From NCBI GenBank assembly GCA_964236495.1, contig CAXSBR010000020.1, positions 1-58,566 of the forward strand: DNA of 58,566 nt. The letters run 5' to 3'. Position 1 is the stretch's first letter. Every line of letters begins with the position of its first letter. A program made the translations under genes and the position numbers. This document shows positions 9,111-17,840 of this stretch, in pieces. Under the pieces are notes generated by a model. It had not been told where the DNA came from and did no database searches. It saw nothing but the letters and a program-made list of their open reading frames with translations. This DNA comes from CAXSBR01 sp964236495 (GTDB lineage Bacteria; Actinomycetota; Actinomycetes; Mycobacteriales; Jatrophihabitantaceae).

Positions 9111-10679
9111 ATGACCGAAGCGGCACACCTCGCTATAGAAGTACGCCATGTGACGAAGCGTTTCCCCGGAGTCATCGCCAACGCCGACGTCAACATCGCG
9201 GTGCGGGCCGGCACGGTGCATGCGATCGTCGGTGAGAACGGCGCCGGCAAGTCGACCTTGATGAAGATGCTGTACGGAATGCAGAAGCCCGACGAGGGCG
9301 AGATCCGCGTCGACGGCGTACCGGTGAACTTCACTTCTCCGGCCGATGCGATCGCCGCCGGCGTGGGCATGGTTCACCAACACTTCATGCTGGCAGACAA
9401 CTTCACCGTGCTGGAGAACATCGTTCTGGGCGCCGAACCTACGTCGGCCGGACGGCTGGACCGCCGGGCTGCACGGGCCAAGATCGCGCAGATCAGCACC
9501 GCGTACGGGCTCGGACTTGACCCTGATGTGCTGGTCGAGACCCTCGGCGTCGGCGATCGGCAGCGGGTGGAGATCTGCAAGGTGCTGTACCGGGGTGCCC
9601 GTCTGCTGATCCTGGACGAGCCCACCGCTGTGTTGGTTCCGCACGAGGTCGACGCACTGTTCGACAACCTGCGCGAACTCAAGGCCGAGGGCCTGACCAT
9701 CCTGTTCATCTCGCACAAGCTCGACGAAGTGATCGCGGTGGCCGACGACATCACCGTTCTGCGCCGCGGACGCACTGTGGGCACCGCCGACCCGGCCACG
9801 GTGACGACGCATCAGCTGGCGGAGCTGATGGTTGGCAGCGAGCTACCGAATCCGCAGACGCGCTCAGGTTCCATCGGCGACACCGTGGTGCTGGCGGTCC
9901 GCGACCTGAGCGTGCAAAGCGTCGACGGTCGCACCGTTCTCGACGACGTCAGCCTGTCCGTCCACGCCGGAGAGATTCTGGGTGTGGCCGGCGTGGAGGG
10001 CAACGGCCAGTCGGAGCTGGTGGAAGCGTTGATCGGCATTCGGCAGGCCGCCTCGGGCACCATCAGCCTGGACGGCCAGGACGTCACGTCGAACTCCACG
10101 CGCTCCCGTCGTTCGGCAGGTATGGCCTACATTCCCGAAGATCGTCATCGCCAGGGGCTGCTGCTGGAGGCGAGCCTGTGGGAGAACCGCATGCTCGGCC
10201 ATACCGACGGCGCTCCCGTCACGAGAGGCCCGCTGCTGGACCGCTCGTCGACCCGTCGGGACACCGCCCGCATCGTGGACGAGTTCGACGTGCGTACTCC
10301 GGGTATCGATGTACCGGCGCTGGCACTGTCGGGCGGGAACCAGCAGAAGCTCATCATCGGCCGTGAGTTGGCCGGCGACCCCGTGCTACTGATCGCAGCC
10401 CAACCCACCCGCGGCGTGGACGTGGGCGCGCAGGCAGCGATCTGGCGACAGGTCCGCACCGCGCGCGACGCCGGCCTGGCGGTGCTGCTCATCTCAGCCG
10501 ACCTCGACGAGCTGATCGGGTTGTCCGACCGCATCGTGGTGATGCTGCGCGGCACGCTGGTGAGCGAGGCCGATCCGAACACCGTCACCGCGCAGGAGTT
10601 GGGCGCGGCGATGACCGGCGCGGGCGCCGGCGCCGGCGCCAGTCCGCACGACAGCGACGGAATCGGCGCGGTCGCGTGA
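9111..10679 (+). CDS. Nucleoside ABC importer, fused double ATP-binding subunit
   Basis: The product is 522 aa with two ATPase domains in tandem, as in sugar/nucleoside (RbsA/NupO-type) importers. The first domain has Walker A GENGAGKST (about 44), a divergent signature LGVGDRQRVEI and Walker B LLILDEPTAVLVP. The second has a degenerate P-loop region (GVEGNGQSELVE), an intact signature LSGGNQQK and LLIAAQPTRGVDVGA, where the usual Walker B acid is replaced by Ala. That asymmetry is normal for the class: one site is catalytic. The C-terminus has an alternating Gly-Ala run. The GTGA overlap at 10676-10679 couples it to the first permease. Confidence 0.95.
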   Translation: MTEAAHLAIEVRHVTKRFPGVIANADVNIAVRAGTVHAIVGENGAGKSTLMKMLYGMQKPDEGEIRVDGVPVNFTSPADAIAAGVGMVHQHFMLADNFTVLENIVLGAEPTSAGRLDRRAARAKIAQISTAYGLGLDPDVLVETLGVGDRQRVEICKVLYRGARLLILDEPTAVLVPHEVDALFDNLRELKAEGLTILFISHKLDEVIAVADDITVLRRGRTVGTADPATVTTHQLAELMVGSELPNPQTRSGSIGDTVVLAVRDLSVQSVDGRTVLDDVSLSVHAGEILGVAGVEGNGQSELVEALIGIRQAASGTISLDGQDVTSNSTRSRRSAGMAYIPEDRHRQGLLLEASLWENRMLGHTDGAPVTRGPLLDRSSTRRDTARIVDEFDVRTPGIDVPALALSGGNQQKLIIGRELAGDPVLLIAAQPTRGVDVGAQAAIWRQVRTARDAGLAVLLISADLDELIGLSDRIVVMLRGTLVSEADPNTVTAQELGAAMTGAGAGAGASPHDSDGIGAVA

Positions 10680-11887
10680 GCAGCTCCAGCGCGGCGGGGA
10701 AGGGGCCAGGCGGCGCGATGGCGGAACCGGGTCCGCTCGGTCGGTTGGCCCAGCGGTATCCGCTGCGCTCGGTGCTGCTGGGCGCCGCCGCACCGGTCGG
10801 CGCAATAGTCTTCGCTGCACTGGCCAGCAGCATCATCCTGGGCCTGGGCGGTCACAGCCCGGGCCACGTGCTCGACACGATGCTCAGCCAGGCCAACAAG
10901 CCGACGCCGTTCGTGAACATCGTCAATCAGGCGATCGTGTTCTACCTGTCCGCGGTGGCGGTGTCGATCGGCTTCCGGATGGGTTTGTTCAACATCGGCG
11001 TAGAAGGCCAGTACAGCCTGGCGGCGTTCGCCGGCGCCTACGTCGGCGGCAAACTGCACAGCGGCGGCGTGTTCCACATCCTCGCCGAGGTGCTGGCCGG
11101 CGTCGTCGCCGGTGCGTTCTGGGCAGGTATCGCCGGGGTTCTCAAGGTGACCCGCGGCGTCAGCGAGGTGATCTCCACGATCATGCTCAACGCCATCGCC
11201 ATCAATCTGGGCTCTTATCTGTTGCACCGCCTGGGCGAGACCTCGGGCAACAACGTCCAGACGCGCCCCATCGGATCGTCGGGCTGGGTGGGCGGGTTCC
11301 CGTTCCCCGGCACGCAGACCGACATCTACGGCTTCCTCGTGGTTGCCGTCGCGCTCGGCGTCGCCTACTGGTTCGTCACCACCCGTACCCGGTTCGGGTT
11401 CTCGATCCGCGCCACCGGACTGAACCGTGAGGCAGCGGTAGCCAGTGGCGTGAACGTTCGACGGATGACCGTCTACGCCATGCTGCTGTCGGGCGCCGTG
11501 GCCGGACTGGTCGGTCTGCCCGCGCTCCTGGGCAGCGACCACAGCTACAGCCAGACCACGCAGTCCGGACTCGGCTTCGCCGGGATCGCGATTGCCCTGT
11601 TGGGCCGCAACTCCGCGATCGGCATGGCGCTGGCGGCGCTGCTGTGGTCGTTCCTGGGCTCCTCGGCCGACCAGCTGGACTTCATCGGCGTGCCGCGTGA
11701 GATCGCAGCGATCATGCAGGGTGTCATCCTGCTGTCGGTGGTCATCGCCTACGAGCTGGTGCGGCGGTACCGATTGGTACTCCAGCAGAAGACGGTGGCC
11801 GCCTCGTTGGCCGCGCTGACTGCGGCCGGACCCCCTCCGGGCGATCAGCCCGGCCGGCAGGCCAGCCCGGCGAAGGTCGACGCGTGA
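10676..11887 (+). CDS. Nucleoside ABC importer permease 1 (BPD_transp_2 type)
   Basis: The product is 403 aa from a GTG overlapping the ATPase stop. About eight to ten hydrophobic segments are visible, with motifs typical of the branched-chain/ribose permease superfamily: RMGLFNIGVEGQYSLAAFAGAY, GVSEVISTIMLNAIA and GLNREAAVASGVN, which forms the ATPase-contact loop. It pairs with the next gene to form the channel. It ends in a Pro/Gly-rich tail and overlaps the next GTG by 4 nt (11884-11887). Confidence 0.94.
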   Translation: MSSSSAAGKGPGGAMAEPGPLGRLAQRYPLRSVLLGAAAPVGAIVFAALASSIILGLGGHSPGHVLDTMLSQANKPTPFVNIVNQAIVFYLSAVAVSIGFRMGLFNIGVEGQYSLAAFAGAYVGGKLHSGGVFHILAEVLAGVVAGAFWAGIAGVLKVTRGVSEVISTIMLNAIAINLGSYLLHRLGETSGNNVQTRPIGSSGWVGGFPFPGTQTDIYGFLVVAVALGVAYWFVTTRTRFGFSIRATGLNREAAVASGVNVRRMTVYAMLLSGAVAGLVGLPALLGSDHSYSQTTQSGLGFAGIAIALLGRNSAIGMALAALLWSFLGSSADQLDFIGVPREIAAIMQGVILLSVVIAYELVRRYRLVLQQKTVAASLAALTAAGPPPGDQPGRQASPAKVDA

Positions 11888-13251
11888 GCAGCGTGCAAGG
11901 CGGTTCAGGGTCGGACCGCCGTGGCGCAGTCGGCGCCGGGAATGCGCCGACCGCGACGTCAGATGCCGGCGCGACATCCGATGCCAACGCCGATGCAGCG
12001 CCACTTGTCGACGTCGGTAGCCGGTTCGGTAGGCGGCGGGCGCGCCGCAGTGCGCACCTGTCGCCGGCGGCTGTCGGGCTGCTGGCGCTGATGGCGTTCG
12101 TGATCTTGTCGTTGGTGCGTTTCTTGACCGGCGCGCACGACCTCACCAGCAGCGGCACGACTGCCGCCGCCCTGTCGGCGGCGGTGCCGATCGGCCTCGC
12201 CGGGTTGGGCGGACTCTGGTCCGAACGAGCCGGTGTCGTCAACATCGGCCTGGAAGGAATGCTCATCCTCGGCACCTGGGGGTGCGCCTTCCTGGGCTGG
12301 GACCATGGACCGTGGGCGGGGGTCCTGTTCGGCACTCTGCTCGGCGCCCTGGGCGGCCTGGTGCATGCAATCGCCACCGTCACCTTCGGTGTCGACCACA
12401 TCATCAGCGGCACTGCGATCAACATCATCGCCCCCGGCGTCGCGCTGTACCTGACGAAGATCACCTTCGTGCACGATCCGGGCGGCGGGCAGAAGCAGTC
12501 CCCTCCCATCAACGATCCGACGTCGATCACACTGCCGTTCTCCGACGCTCTGAATCGGCTCGAGGGCAAACACTGGTTCCTGATCTCCGATCTTGCCGGC
12601 GTAGTCGGCGGGCTGGTCACCGGGCTGTCGCTGGTGACGGTGCTGGCGGTGGCTGTCGTCATCCTCACCGCACTTGTGCTGTGGCGTACCGCGTTCGGCC
12701 TGCGGGTCCGCTCCTGCGGTGAGTCACCCGCTGCCGCGGAATCACTGGGGATCAACGTGTACCGCTACAAGTACATTGCCGTCGTCCTGTCAGGGGCGAT
12801 GGCCGGCATCGGCGGCTCGGCGTTGGCGATCAGCGCACATCAGTTCCGCGACGGGCAGACCGGCGGTCGCGGTTTCATCGGACTCGCGGCGCTGATCTTC
12901 GGCAACTGGCGTCCGGGCGGCCTGGCGGCCGGCGCAGGTCTGTTCGGCTACACCGACGCCATCCAGCTGCGCAACTCCAACGCCGTGCACGCCCTGCTGC
13001 TGCTCGTCGCCGTCGCGCTGGTGCTGGTTGCGCTGCTGCAGTTTCGGGCCGGTGCCCGGGTGCTGGCCGCTGTTGCAGTCGTCATTGCTGCGCTGGCGGT
13101 GTGGTGGTTCGTCGACAGCAGCGCGGTGCCCGACGAGCTGGTGGGGTGCACGCCCTATGTGATCACCATTCTGGTGCTGGCACTGGCCTCGCAACGGCTG
13201 CGACCGCCGGTTGCCGACGGGCTGGTCTATCGCAAGGGAGAAGCTCGATGA
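11884..13251 (+). CDS. Nucleoside ABC importer permease 2 (BPD_transp_2 type)
   Basis: The product is 455 aa from a GTG start coupled to permease 1. An Ala-rich 60-residue N-terminal extension (TSDAGATSDANADAAP) precedes the first membrane segment. The core has SERAGVVNIGLEGMLILGTW, TFGVDHIISGTAINIIAPG, the coupling loop GESPAAAESLGINVYRYKY and GLAALIFGNWRPGG. The C-terminus has extra hydrophobic segments past the usual end. Its stop overlaps the ATG of cytidine deaminase by ATGA at 13248-13251, so importer and deaminase belong to one operon. Confidence 0.93.
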   Translation: MSSVQGGSGSDRRGAVGAGNAPTATSDAGATSDANADAAPLVDVGSRFGRRRARRSAHLSPAAVGLLALMAFVILSLVRFLTGAHDLTSSGTTAAALSAAVPIGLAGLGGLWSERAGVVNIGLEGMLILGTWGCAFLGWDHGPWAGVLFGTLLGALGGLVHAIATVTFGVDHIISGTAINIIAPGVALYLTKITFVHDPGGGQKQSPPINDPTSITLPFSDALNRLEGKHWFLISDLAGVVGGLVTGLSLVTVLAVAVVILTALVLWRTAFGLRVRSCGESPAAAESLGINVYRYKYIAVVLSGAMAGIGGSALAISAHQFRDGQTGGRGFIGLAALIFGNWRPGGLAAGAGLFGYTDAIQLRNSNAVHALLLLVAVALVLVALLQFRAGARVLAAVAVVIAALAVWWFVDSSAVPDELVGCTPYVITILVLALASQRLRPPVADGLVYRKGEAR

Positions 13252-14011
13252 GCTCAGCGGGTGAGCATCGAGCGGAGCGAGGAGCGGAGCCCGTAGACAA
13301 CACAGCGGGTGAGCATCGAGCGGAGCGAGGAGCGGAGCCCGTAGACAACACAGCGGGTGAGCATCGAGCGGAGCGAGGAGCGGAGCCCGTAGACAACACA
13401 GCGGGTGAGCATCGAGCGGAGCGAGGNNNNNNNNNNNNNNNNNNNNNNNNNNNNNNNNNNNNNNNNNNNNNNNNNNNNNNNNNNNNNNNNNNNNNNNNNN
13501 NNNNNNNNNNNNNNNNNNNNNNNNNNAGCGAGGAGCGGAGCCCGTAGACAACACAGCGGGTGAGCATCGAGCGGAGCGAGGAGCGGAGCCCGTAGACATC
13601 TGGCCGGGCGGCGAAAAGCACTGGCAGCGGCTGCACGACGCCGCGGTGGCTGCCATGGCGCACGCCTACGCGCCCTACTCCAAGTTCCCGGTCGGGGCAG
13701 CAGCACTGGTCGACGACGGGCGCCTCGTCACCGGCTGCAACGTCGAAAATGCCTCCTACGGGCTCGGTCTGTGCGCCGAATGCGGGCTGGTGTCGGATCT
13801 GATCGGCAGCGGCGGCGGCCGGCTGGTCGCCTTCACCTGCGTCGACGGCGCCGGCGATCCCCTGATGCCGTGCGGGCGGTGCCGCCAGCTGCTCTACGAG
13901 CACGGCGGCGCAGACCTCGCGGTGATGGCGCTCGACGGGCCGACGACGCTGGGTGCGCTGCTGCCGCAGGCGTTCGGGCCGGCCGATCTGTCGGCGCCTC
14001 GTCCCGCCTAG
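13248..14011 (+). CDS. cdd: Cytidine deaminase with a minisatellite-encoded N-terminal extension (assembly gap inside)
   Basis: The catalytic core is intact: YAPYSKFPVGAAALVDDG, CNVENASYG, CAECG (zinc Cys and catalytic Glu) and MPCGRCRQLLYE (two zinc Cys). It deaminates cytidine and deoxycytidine to the uridines. The start is the ATG at 13248, which overlaps the permease stop and follows GGGAGAAGCTCG. After MSS the frame runs through 48-bp units, each encoding the 16 residues AGEHRAERGAEPVDNT, at least five complete or partial copies, then joins the normal N-terminus at DIWPGGEKHWQRLHDAAV. Both flanks of the 100-N gap are in the same frame if the true gap is 41 nt plus a multiple of 48. Bacterial Cdd is normally about 130 aa with no such extension. 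Whether the extension is translated or bypassed is unknown. Confidence 0.8.
13255..13598 (+). repeat. 48-bp tandem repeat array in the 5' part of cdd
   Basis: Three perfect units (13255-13302, 13303-13350, 13351-13398) and a partial unit precede the gap. A partial unit and a 45-bp last unit (13554-13598) follow it. Each unit begins cagcgggtgagcatcgagcg and ends cccgtagacaaca. Because 48 is a multiple of 3, copy-number change keeps the reading frame. Confidence 0.97.
13427..13526. other. Assembly gap (100 N)
   Basis: Exactly 100 undetermined bases lie inside the tandem array, the usual placeholder for a gap of unknown size. The left flank stops at base 28 of a unit and the right flank resumes at base 22, so the true missing length should be 41 plus n times 48 if units are perfect. 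Confidence 0.98.
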
Positions 14012-14021
14012 GTCGGCACAG

Positions 14022-15239
14022 ATGACCGCCCCGGGTTCCGGAGTCGTGCTGTGCGACCTGGACGTCACCGATCCAGCTGTATTGGCCGACCCGTACCCCT
14101 TCTTCGCCCGGCATCGCGAGCGTGCGCCGGTGCAGTGGCACGAGGGCATGGGAATGTATCTGACCTTCACCCACGCCACGGCCAACGCGGTGCTGCGCGC
14201 CAGAACGCTGGGCCGGATCTGGGCGTCGCGCTGGCCGACGGTGGCGATGCCGGGCTTCGACCTGCTGCACGTGCATTCACTGCTGGAGATGGAGCCGCCC
14301 GAACACACCCGGCTGCGCCGGCTGATCGCCTCAGCCTTCGCCCGCGGACACGTCGAGCGGCTGCGCCCGCGCGTCGCTGCGCTGGCCGACCAGCTGGTAG
14401 ACGACCTGGTCGCAGCCGGCGCCGACGGCAGCGCGGTGGACCTGATTGCGCACTACGCCGAGCCGCTGCCGGTGCAGGTGATCGCCGAGCTGCTGGGCGT
14501 TCCCCGCTCGGACCGGGCGCCGCTGCGGCCGTGGTCGCGCGCCATCGTGGGCATGTACGAGTACGACGTCAGCTCGGTACAGCGAGCGGCAGCCGAGCAG
14601 GCAGCCCAGGAGTTCATCGCCTACCTGCGGGCGTTGATTGCCCGTCGGCGGCGCGTGCCCGAGACCGATCTGATCTCCGGGCTGATCGCCGAAACCGACG
14701 CAGACGGCGCCCGGCTCATCGAAGACGAGCTGGTCACGACGTGCATCCTGCTGCTCAACGCCGGGCACGAGGCGAGCGTCAACACCCTGGGCAACGCCGT
14801 GCTGGCGCTGTCGGCGCACCCCGAGCAGTGGACGCGTTTAGGCCACGATCGGTCGTTGGTGGCGACCGCGGTCGAAGAGTTCATCCGCTATGACGCGCCG
14901 CTGCAGCTGTTCGAACGCACCGCCGTCACCGACACGGTGGTGGGCGAGGTGACAGTGCGCGCCGGGCAGAAGATCGCCGCGCTGCTGGGCGCGGCCAACC
15001 GCGATCCCACCGTGTTCCCCGAGCCCGACGTGCTCGATGTGGGCCGCAGCGAGAACCCGCATCTGGGCTTCGGCGCGGGCATCCACTTCTGTGTCGGCGC
15101 GCCACTGGCTCGCGTGGAGCTGCAGGCTTCGGTGGCCACGCTGTTGGATCGGCTGCCAGGGTTGCACGTAGTCGGCAACGTGCCTGACCACGAGCGGTTC
15201 GTAATGCGCGGCGTTGCTCGGCTGCCGGTGCGGTGGTGA
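14022..15239 (+). CDS. Cytochrome P450
   Basis: The product is 405 aa from the ATG at 14022, 10 bp after cdd, so it is probably in the same operon. The haem-ligand loop is FGAGIHFCVGAPLARVE with Cys357. The K-helix ExxR lies in VEEFIRYDAP, followed by RDPTVFPEPDVLDVGR. In the I helix the usual acid-Thr pair reads AGHEAS (residues 247-252), so Ala251 stands where the oxygen-activating Thr is expected and Ser follows. It is soluble, with no signal or membrane anchor, and resembles bacterial class I (CYP105/107-like) enzymes that need ferredoxin; no redox partner lies nearby. The substrate is unknown. Its place between cytidine deaminase and thymidine phosphorylase is unusual. Confidence 0.93.
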   Translation: MTAPGSGVVLCDLDVTDPAVLADPYPFFARHRERAPVQWHEGMGMYLTFTHATANAVLRARTLGRIWASRWPTVAMPGFDLLHVHSLLEMEPPEHTRLRRLIASAFARGHVERLRPRVAALADQLVDDLVAAGADGSAVDLIAHYAEPLPVQVIAELLGVPRSDRAPLRPWSRAIVGMYEYDVSSVQRAAAEQAAQEFIAYLRALIARRRRVPETDLISGLIAETDADGARLIEDELVTTCILLLNAGHEASVNTLGNAVLALSAHPEQWTRLGHDRSLVATAVEEFIRYDAPLQLFERTAVTDTVVGEVTVRAGQKIAALLGAANRDPTVFPEPDVLDVGRSENPHLGFGAGIHFCVGAPLARVELQASVATLLDRLPGLHVVGNVPDHERFVMRGVARLPVRW

Positions 15240-15297
15240 GCCGGCGCCAGCGGGACGGTGGGCTCGATCGCGCGCGGCGAGCCGCTAGCCTGCAGCG

Positions 15298-16578
15298 ATG
15301 AGCGAACCGTTCGACGCCGTATCGGTGATCGCCACGAAGCGAGACCGCGGCCGGATACCGGACGACCAGCTGGACTGGATCATCGACGCCTACACCCGCG
15401 GCGTGGTAGCCGAGGAGCAGATGGCGGCGTTGGCAATGGCCATCCTGCTCAACGGCATGGCCCCCGACGAGCTGGCGCGGTGGACCGCGGCGATGATTGC
15501 CTCCGGAGAGCGCCTGGACCTCAGCGCGGTCGCCCGCCCCACCGTCGACAAGCACTCCACCGGCGGCGTCGGAGACAAGATCACTCTGCCGCTGGCGGCC
15601 GTGGTCGCCGCCTGCGGCGCGGCGGTGCCGCAACTGTCCGGGCGCGGACTGGGCCACACCGGCGGCACGCTGGACAAGCTGGAGTCGATTCCGGGCTGGC
15701 GGGCGTCGCTGTCGAACGCCGAGTTTCTCGCCCAGTTGAACGATGTAGGCGCCGTCGTCTGTGCCGCCGGGGACACGTTGGCCCCTGCGGACCGCAAGCT
15801 GTACGCGCTGCGCGACGTCACCGCCACAGTGGAGTCCATTCCACTGATCGCCAGCTCCATCATGAGCAAGAAGATCGCCGAGGGCTCGTCCGCGCTCGTG
15901 CTGGACGTGAAGGTCGGCTCGGGGGCGTTCATGAAGAACCTCTCCGACGCGCGTGCCCTTGCCCAGACCATGGTGGAGCTGGGCACGGCGCACGGCACGA
16001 GGACGAGCGCGCTGCTCACCGACATGTCCACTCCACTGGGTCTGACCGCGGGCAACGCCCTCGAGGTCACCGAAGCGGTGGAAGTACTGGCCGACGGCGG
16101 CCCCGCGGACGTGGTGGAGCTGACGCTGGCGTTGGCCCGCGAGATGCTCACCCTGGCCGGCATCGACGTCGACCCGGCCGATGCGCTGCGCAATGGCCGC
16201 GCGATGGATGTGTGGCGTCGGATGGTCCGCGCCCAGGGCGGAAACCCCGACGCGACCCTGCCGCGGGCCCGTGACGTACACGTGATCTCCGCGCCGGCGA
16301 CAGGCACGCTGACCCGCCTGGACGCACTGGCCGTCGGTGTGTGCGCCTGGCGCCTGGGCGCGGGGCGAGCGCGCAAGGAGGACGCGGTGTCCTTCGGCGC
16401 CGGAGTCGTGCTGCGCGCCAAACCCGGGGATCCAGTCCGGGCCGGGGCGCCGTTGCTCGAGCTGCATACCGACGACGCCAGCACATTGGCCCGGGCCGAG
16501 CAAGCTCTGGCGGGCGGCATCGAGATAGGCGGCGAGCTGAACAAGCTGTCGCTCGTCCTGGAGCGCATCGGCGCCTGA
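15298..16578 (+). CDS. deoA: Thymidine (pyrimidine-nucleoside) phosphorylase
   Basis: The product is 426 aa. It phosphorolyses thymidine and deoxyuridine (uridine in some members) to base and deoxyribose-1-phosphate. The family signature SGRGLGHTGGTLDKLESIPG (about residues 115-134) is complete. The phosphate loop is KHSTGGVGDK and LVLDVKVGSGAFMK follows. The C-terminal domain includes KEDAVSFGAGVVL. It uses the product of Cdd (deoxyuridine) and feeds the mutase and DeoC. The weak ribosome site and 58-bp spacer from the P450 still allow one operon. Confidence 0.96.
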   Translation: MSEPFDAVSVIATKRDRGRIPDDQLDWIIDAYTRGVVAEEQMAALAMAILLNGMAPDELARWTAAMIASGERLDLSAVARPTVDKHSTGGVGDKITLPLAAVVAACGAAVPQLSGRGLGHTGGTLDKLESIPGWRASLSNAEFLAQLNDVGAVVCAAGDTLAPADRKLYALRDVTATVESIPLIASSIMSKKIAEGSSALVLDVKVGSGAFMKNLSDARALAQTMVELGTAHGTRTSALLTDMSTPLGLTAGNALEVTEAVEVLADGGPADVVELTLALAREMLTLAGIDVDPADALRNGRAMDVWRRMVRAQGGNPDATLPRARDVHVISAPATGTLTRLDALAVGVCAWRLGAGRARKEDAVSFGAGVVLRAKPGDPVRAGAPLLELHTDDASTLARAEQALAGGIEIGGELNKLSLVLERIGA

Positions 16579-16634
16579 CCCGGCTGACATCACCCCTTCA
16601 CGCCGAGTTCAACCGTGCGCTCTACGGTGGGCGC

Positions 16635-17750
16635 ATGCCCGTTGAGCTGAACGTCGACACTCTACGATCGGCACCCAAGGTGCTGCTGCACGATCACCTC
16701 GACGGTGGTCTGCGCCCACAGACGATCATCGACATCGCCCAGGAGATCGGCTACCCGAGCCTGCCCAGCACCGACGCCGGTGAGCTGGGCCGGTGGTTCG
16801 TCGACGCCGCCGGCTCCGGGTCGCTGGAGCGCTACCTGGACACATTCGCCCACACCGTGGCCGTGATGCAGACCCCGCAGCATCTGCGCCGAATTGCCCG
16901 CGAAGCGGCGCTGGACCTGGCTGCAGACGGCGTCGTGTACGCCGAGATCAGGTGGGCTCCCGAGCAGCATCTGGATAATGGCCTGAGCCTGGACGAGGTC
17001 GTGGAGGCGACGATCGCAGGCTTTCGGGAAGCCGAAGAGCTCTCGGCCGAGCAGGGCCATCCGATCCGGGTCGGAGCCATCGTCACCGCCATGCGCCACG
17101 CGGCCCGCTCCCGGGAGATCGCAGAGTTAGCGGTGCGCTACCGCGACCACGGCGTCGTCGGGTTCGACATCGCCGGCGCCGAAGCGGGGTTTCCACCGAC
17201 GCGACATCTGGACGCCTTCGAGTATCTGCGTCGGGAGAACTTCCGGTTCACCATCCACGCCGGCGAGGCGTTCGGGCTGCCCTCGATCTGGGAGGCGCTG
17301 CAGTGGTGTGGCACCGACCGACTCGGCCACGGCGTGCGCATCGTCGACGACATCTTCGGCTACGAGGGCGCTGCCGATCCCGATGCGGGTGCCCGCACGG
17401 CGCGGCTGGGCCGGCTGGCCGGCTACGTGCGCGACACCCGGATTCCGCTCGAGATGTGCCCGTCGTCCAACGTGCAGACCGGCGCGGCGGCGTCGATCGC
17501 CGCGCACCCGATCGGGCTGCTGCGGGCGCTCAACTTCCGCGTCACGGTGAACACCGACAACCGGTTGATGAGCGGCACCTCGATGACGCGGGAGATGTCG
17601 CTGCTCTGCCAGGCGTTCGGCTACGGCTGGAGTGACGTGCAGTGGTTCACGATCAACGCCATGAAGAGCGCGTTCATCCCGTTCGACGAGCGGTTGAGCC
17701 TGATCAACGAGGTGATCAAGCCGCGTTACTTGGAGCTACGGGCGACGTGA
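16635..17750 (+). CDS. add: Adenosine deaminase
   Basis: The product is 371 aa from the ATG at 16635 with GGTGGG upstream. It converts (deoxy)adenosine to (deoxy)inosine, which is a substrate for PNP. Metal-binding and catalytic residues are visible: HDHLDGG (His19, His21), HAGEAFG (metal His and catalytic Glu), DRLGHGVRI (His) and NTDNRLMSGTSM (Asp). CPSSNVQTGA is also characteristic. It lies 56 bp after deoA, ending the plus-strand part of the nucleoside locus. An inverted repeat follows, shared with the convergent aldehyde dehydrogenase-family gene. Confidence 0.96.
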   Translation: MPVELNVDTLRSAPKVLLHDHLDGGLRPQTIIDIAQEIGYPSLPSTDAGELGRWFVDAAGSGSLERYLDTFAHTVAVMQTPQHLRRIAREAALDLAADGVVYAEIRWAPEQHLDNGLSLDEVVEATIAGFREAEELSAEQGHPIRVGAIVTAMRHAARSREIAELAVRYRDHGVVGFDIAGAEAGFPPTRHLDAFEYLRRENFRFTIHAGEAFGLPSIWEALQWCGTDRLGHGVRIVDDIFGYEGAADPDAGARTARLGRLAGYVRDTRIPLEMCPSSNVQTGAAASIAAHPIGLLRALNFRVTVNTDNRLMSGTSMTREMSLLCQAFGYGWSDVQWFTINAMKSAFIPFDERLSLINEVIKPRYLELRAT

Positions 17751-17761
17751 ACTCAACGGAT

Positions 17762-17796
17762 GCAGCGTTGGCCACCGTATAGGTGGCTAACACTGC
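17762..17796. terminator. Bidirectional hairpin between convergent genes
   Basis: A 15-bp stem (17762-17776 with 17782-17796, two wobble pairs) has a 5-nt loop. It lies between the stops of add and the short aldehyde dehydrogenase-family gene. Confidence 0.65.
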
Positions 17797-17840
17797 ACTC
17801 GTTGGACGGTGCCGAAGACCGTGGGCTCGGCCGGGCGCGG

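Noticed and set aside
10145..12004. 619-codon minus-strand open frame opposite the ABC genes
   Set aside because: It is a shadow without domains; the permease and ATPase genes on the plus strand are coupled by GTGA overlaps.
13101..13547. Open frame through the N gap ending SEERSP
   Set aside because: Its end depends on the arbitrary 100-N gap length; with a gap of 41 plus n times 48 the frame continues into cytidine deaminase instead.
13255..13598. CRISPR array
   Set aside because: Units are contiguous 48-bp copies without unique spacers, and no cas genes are present.
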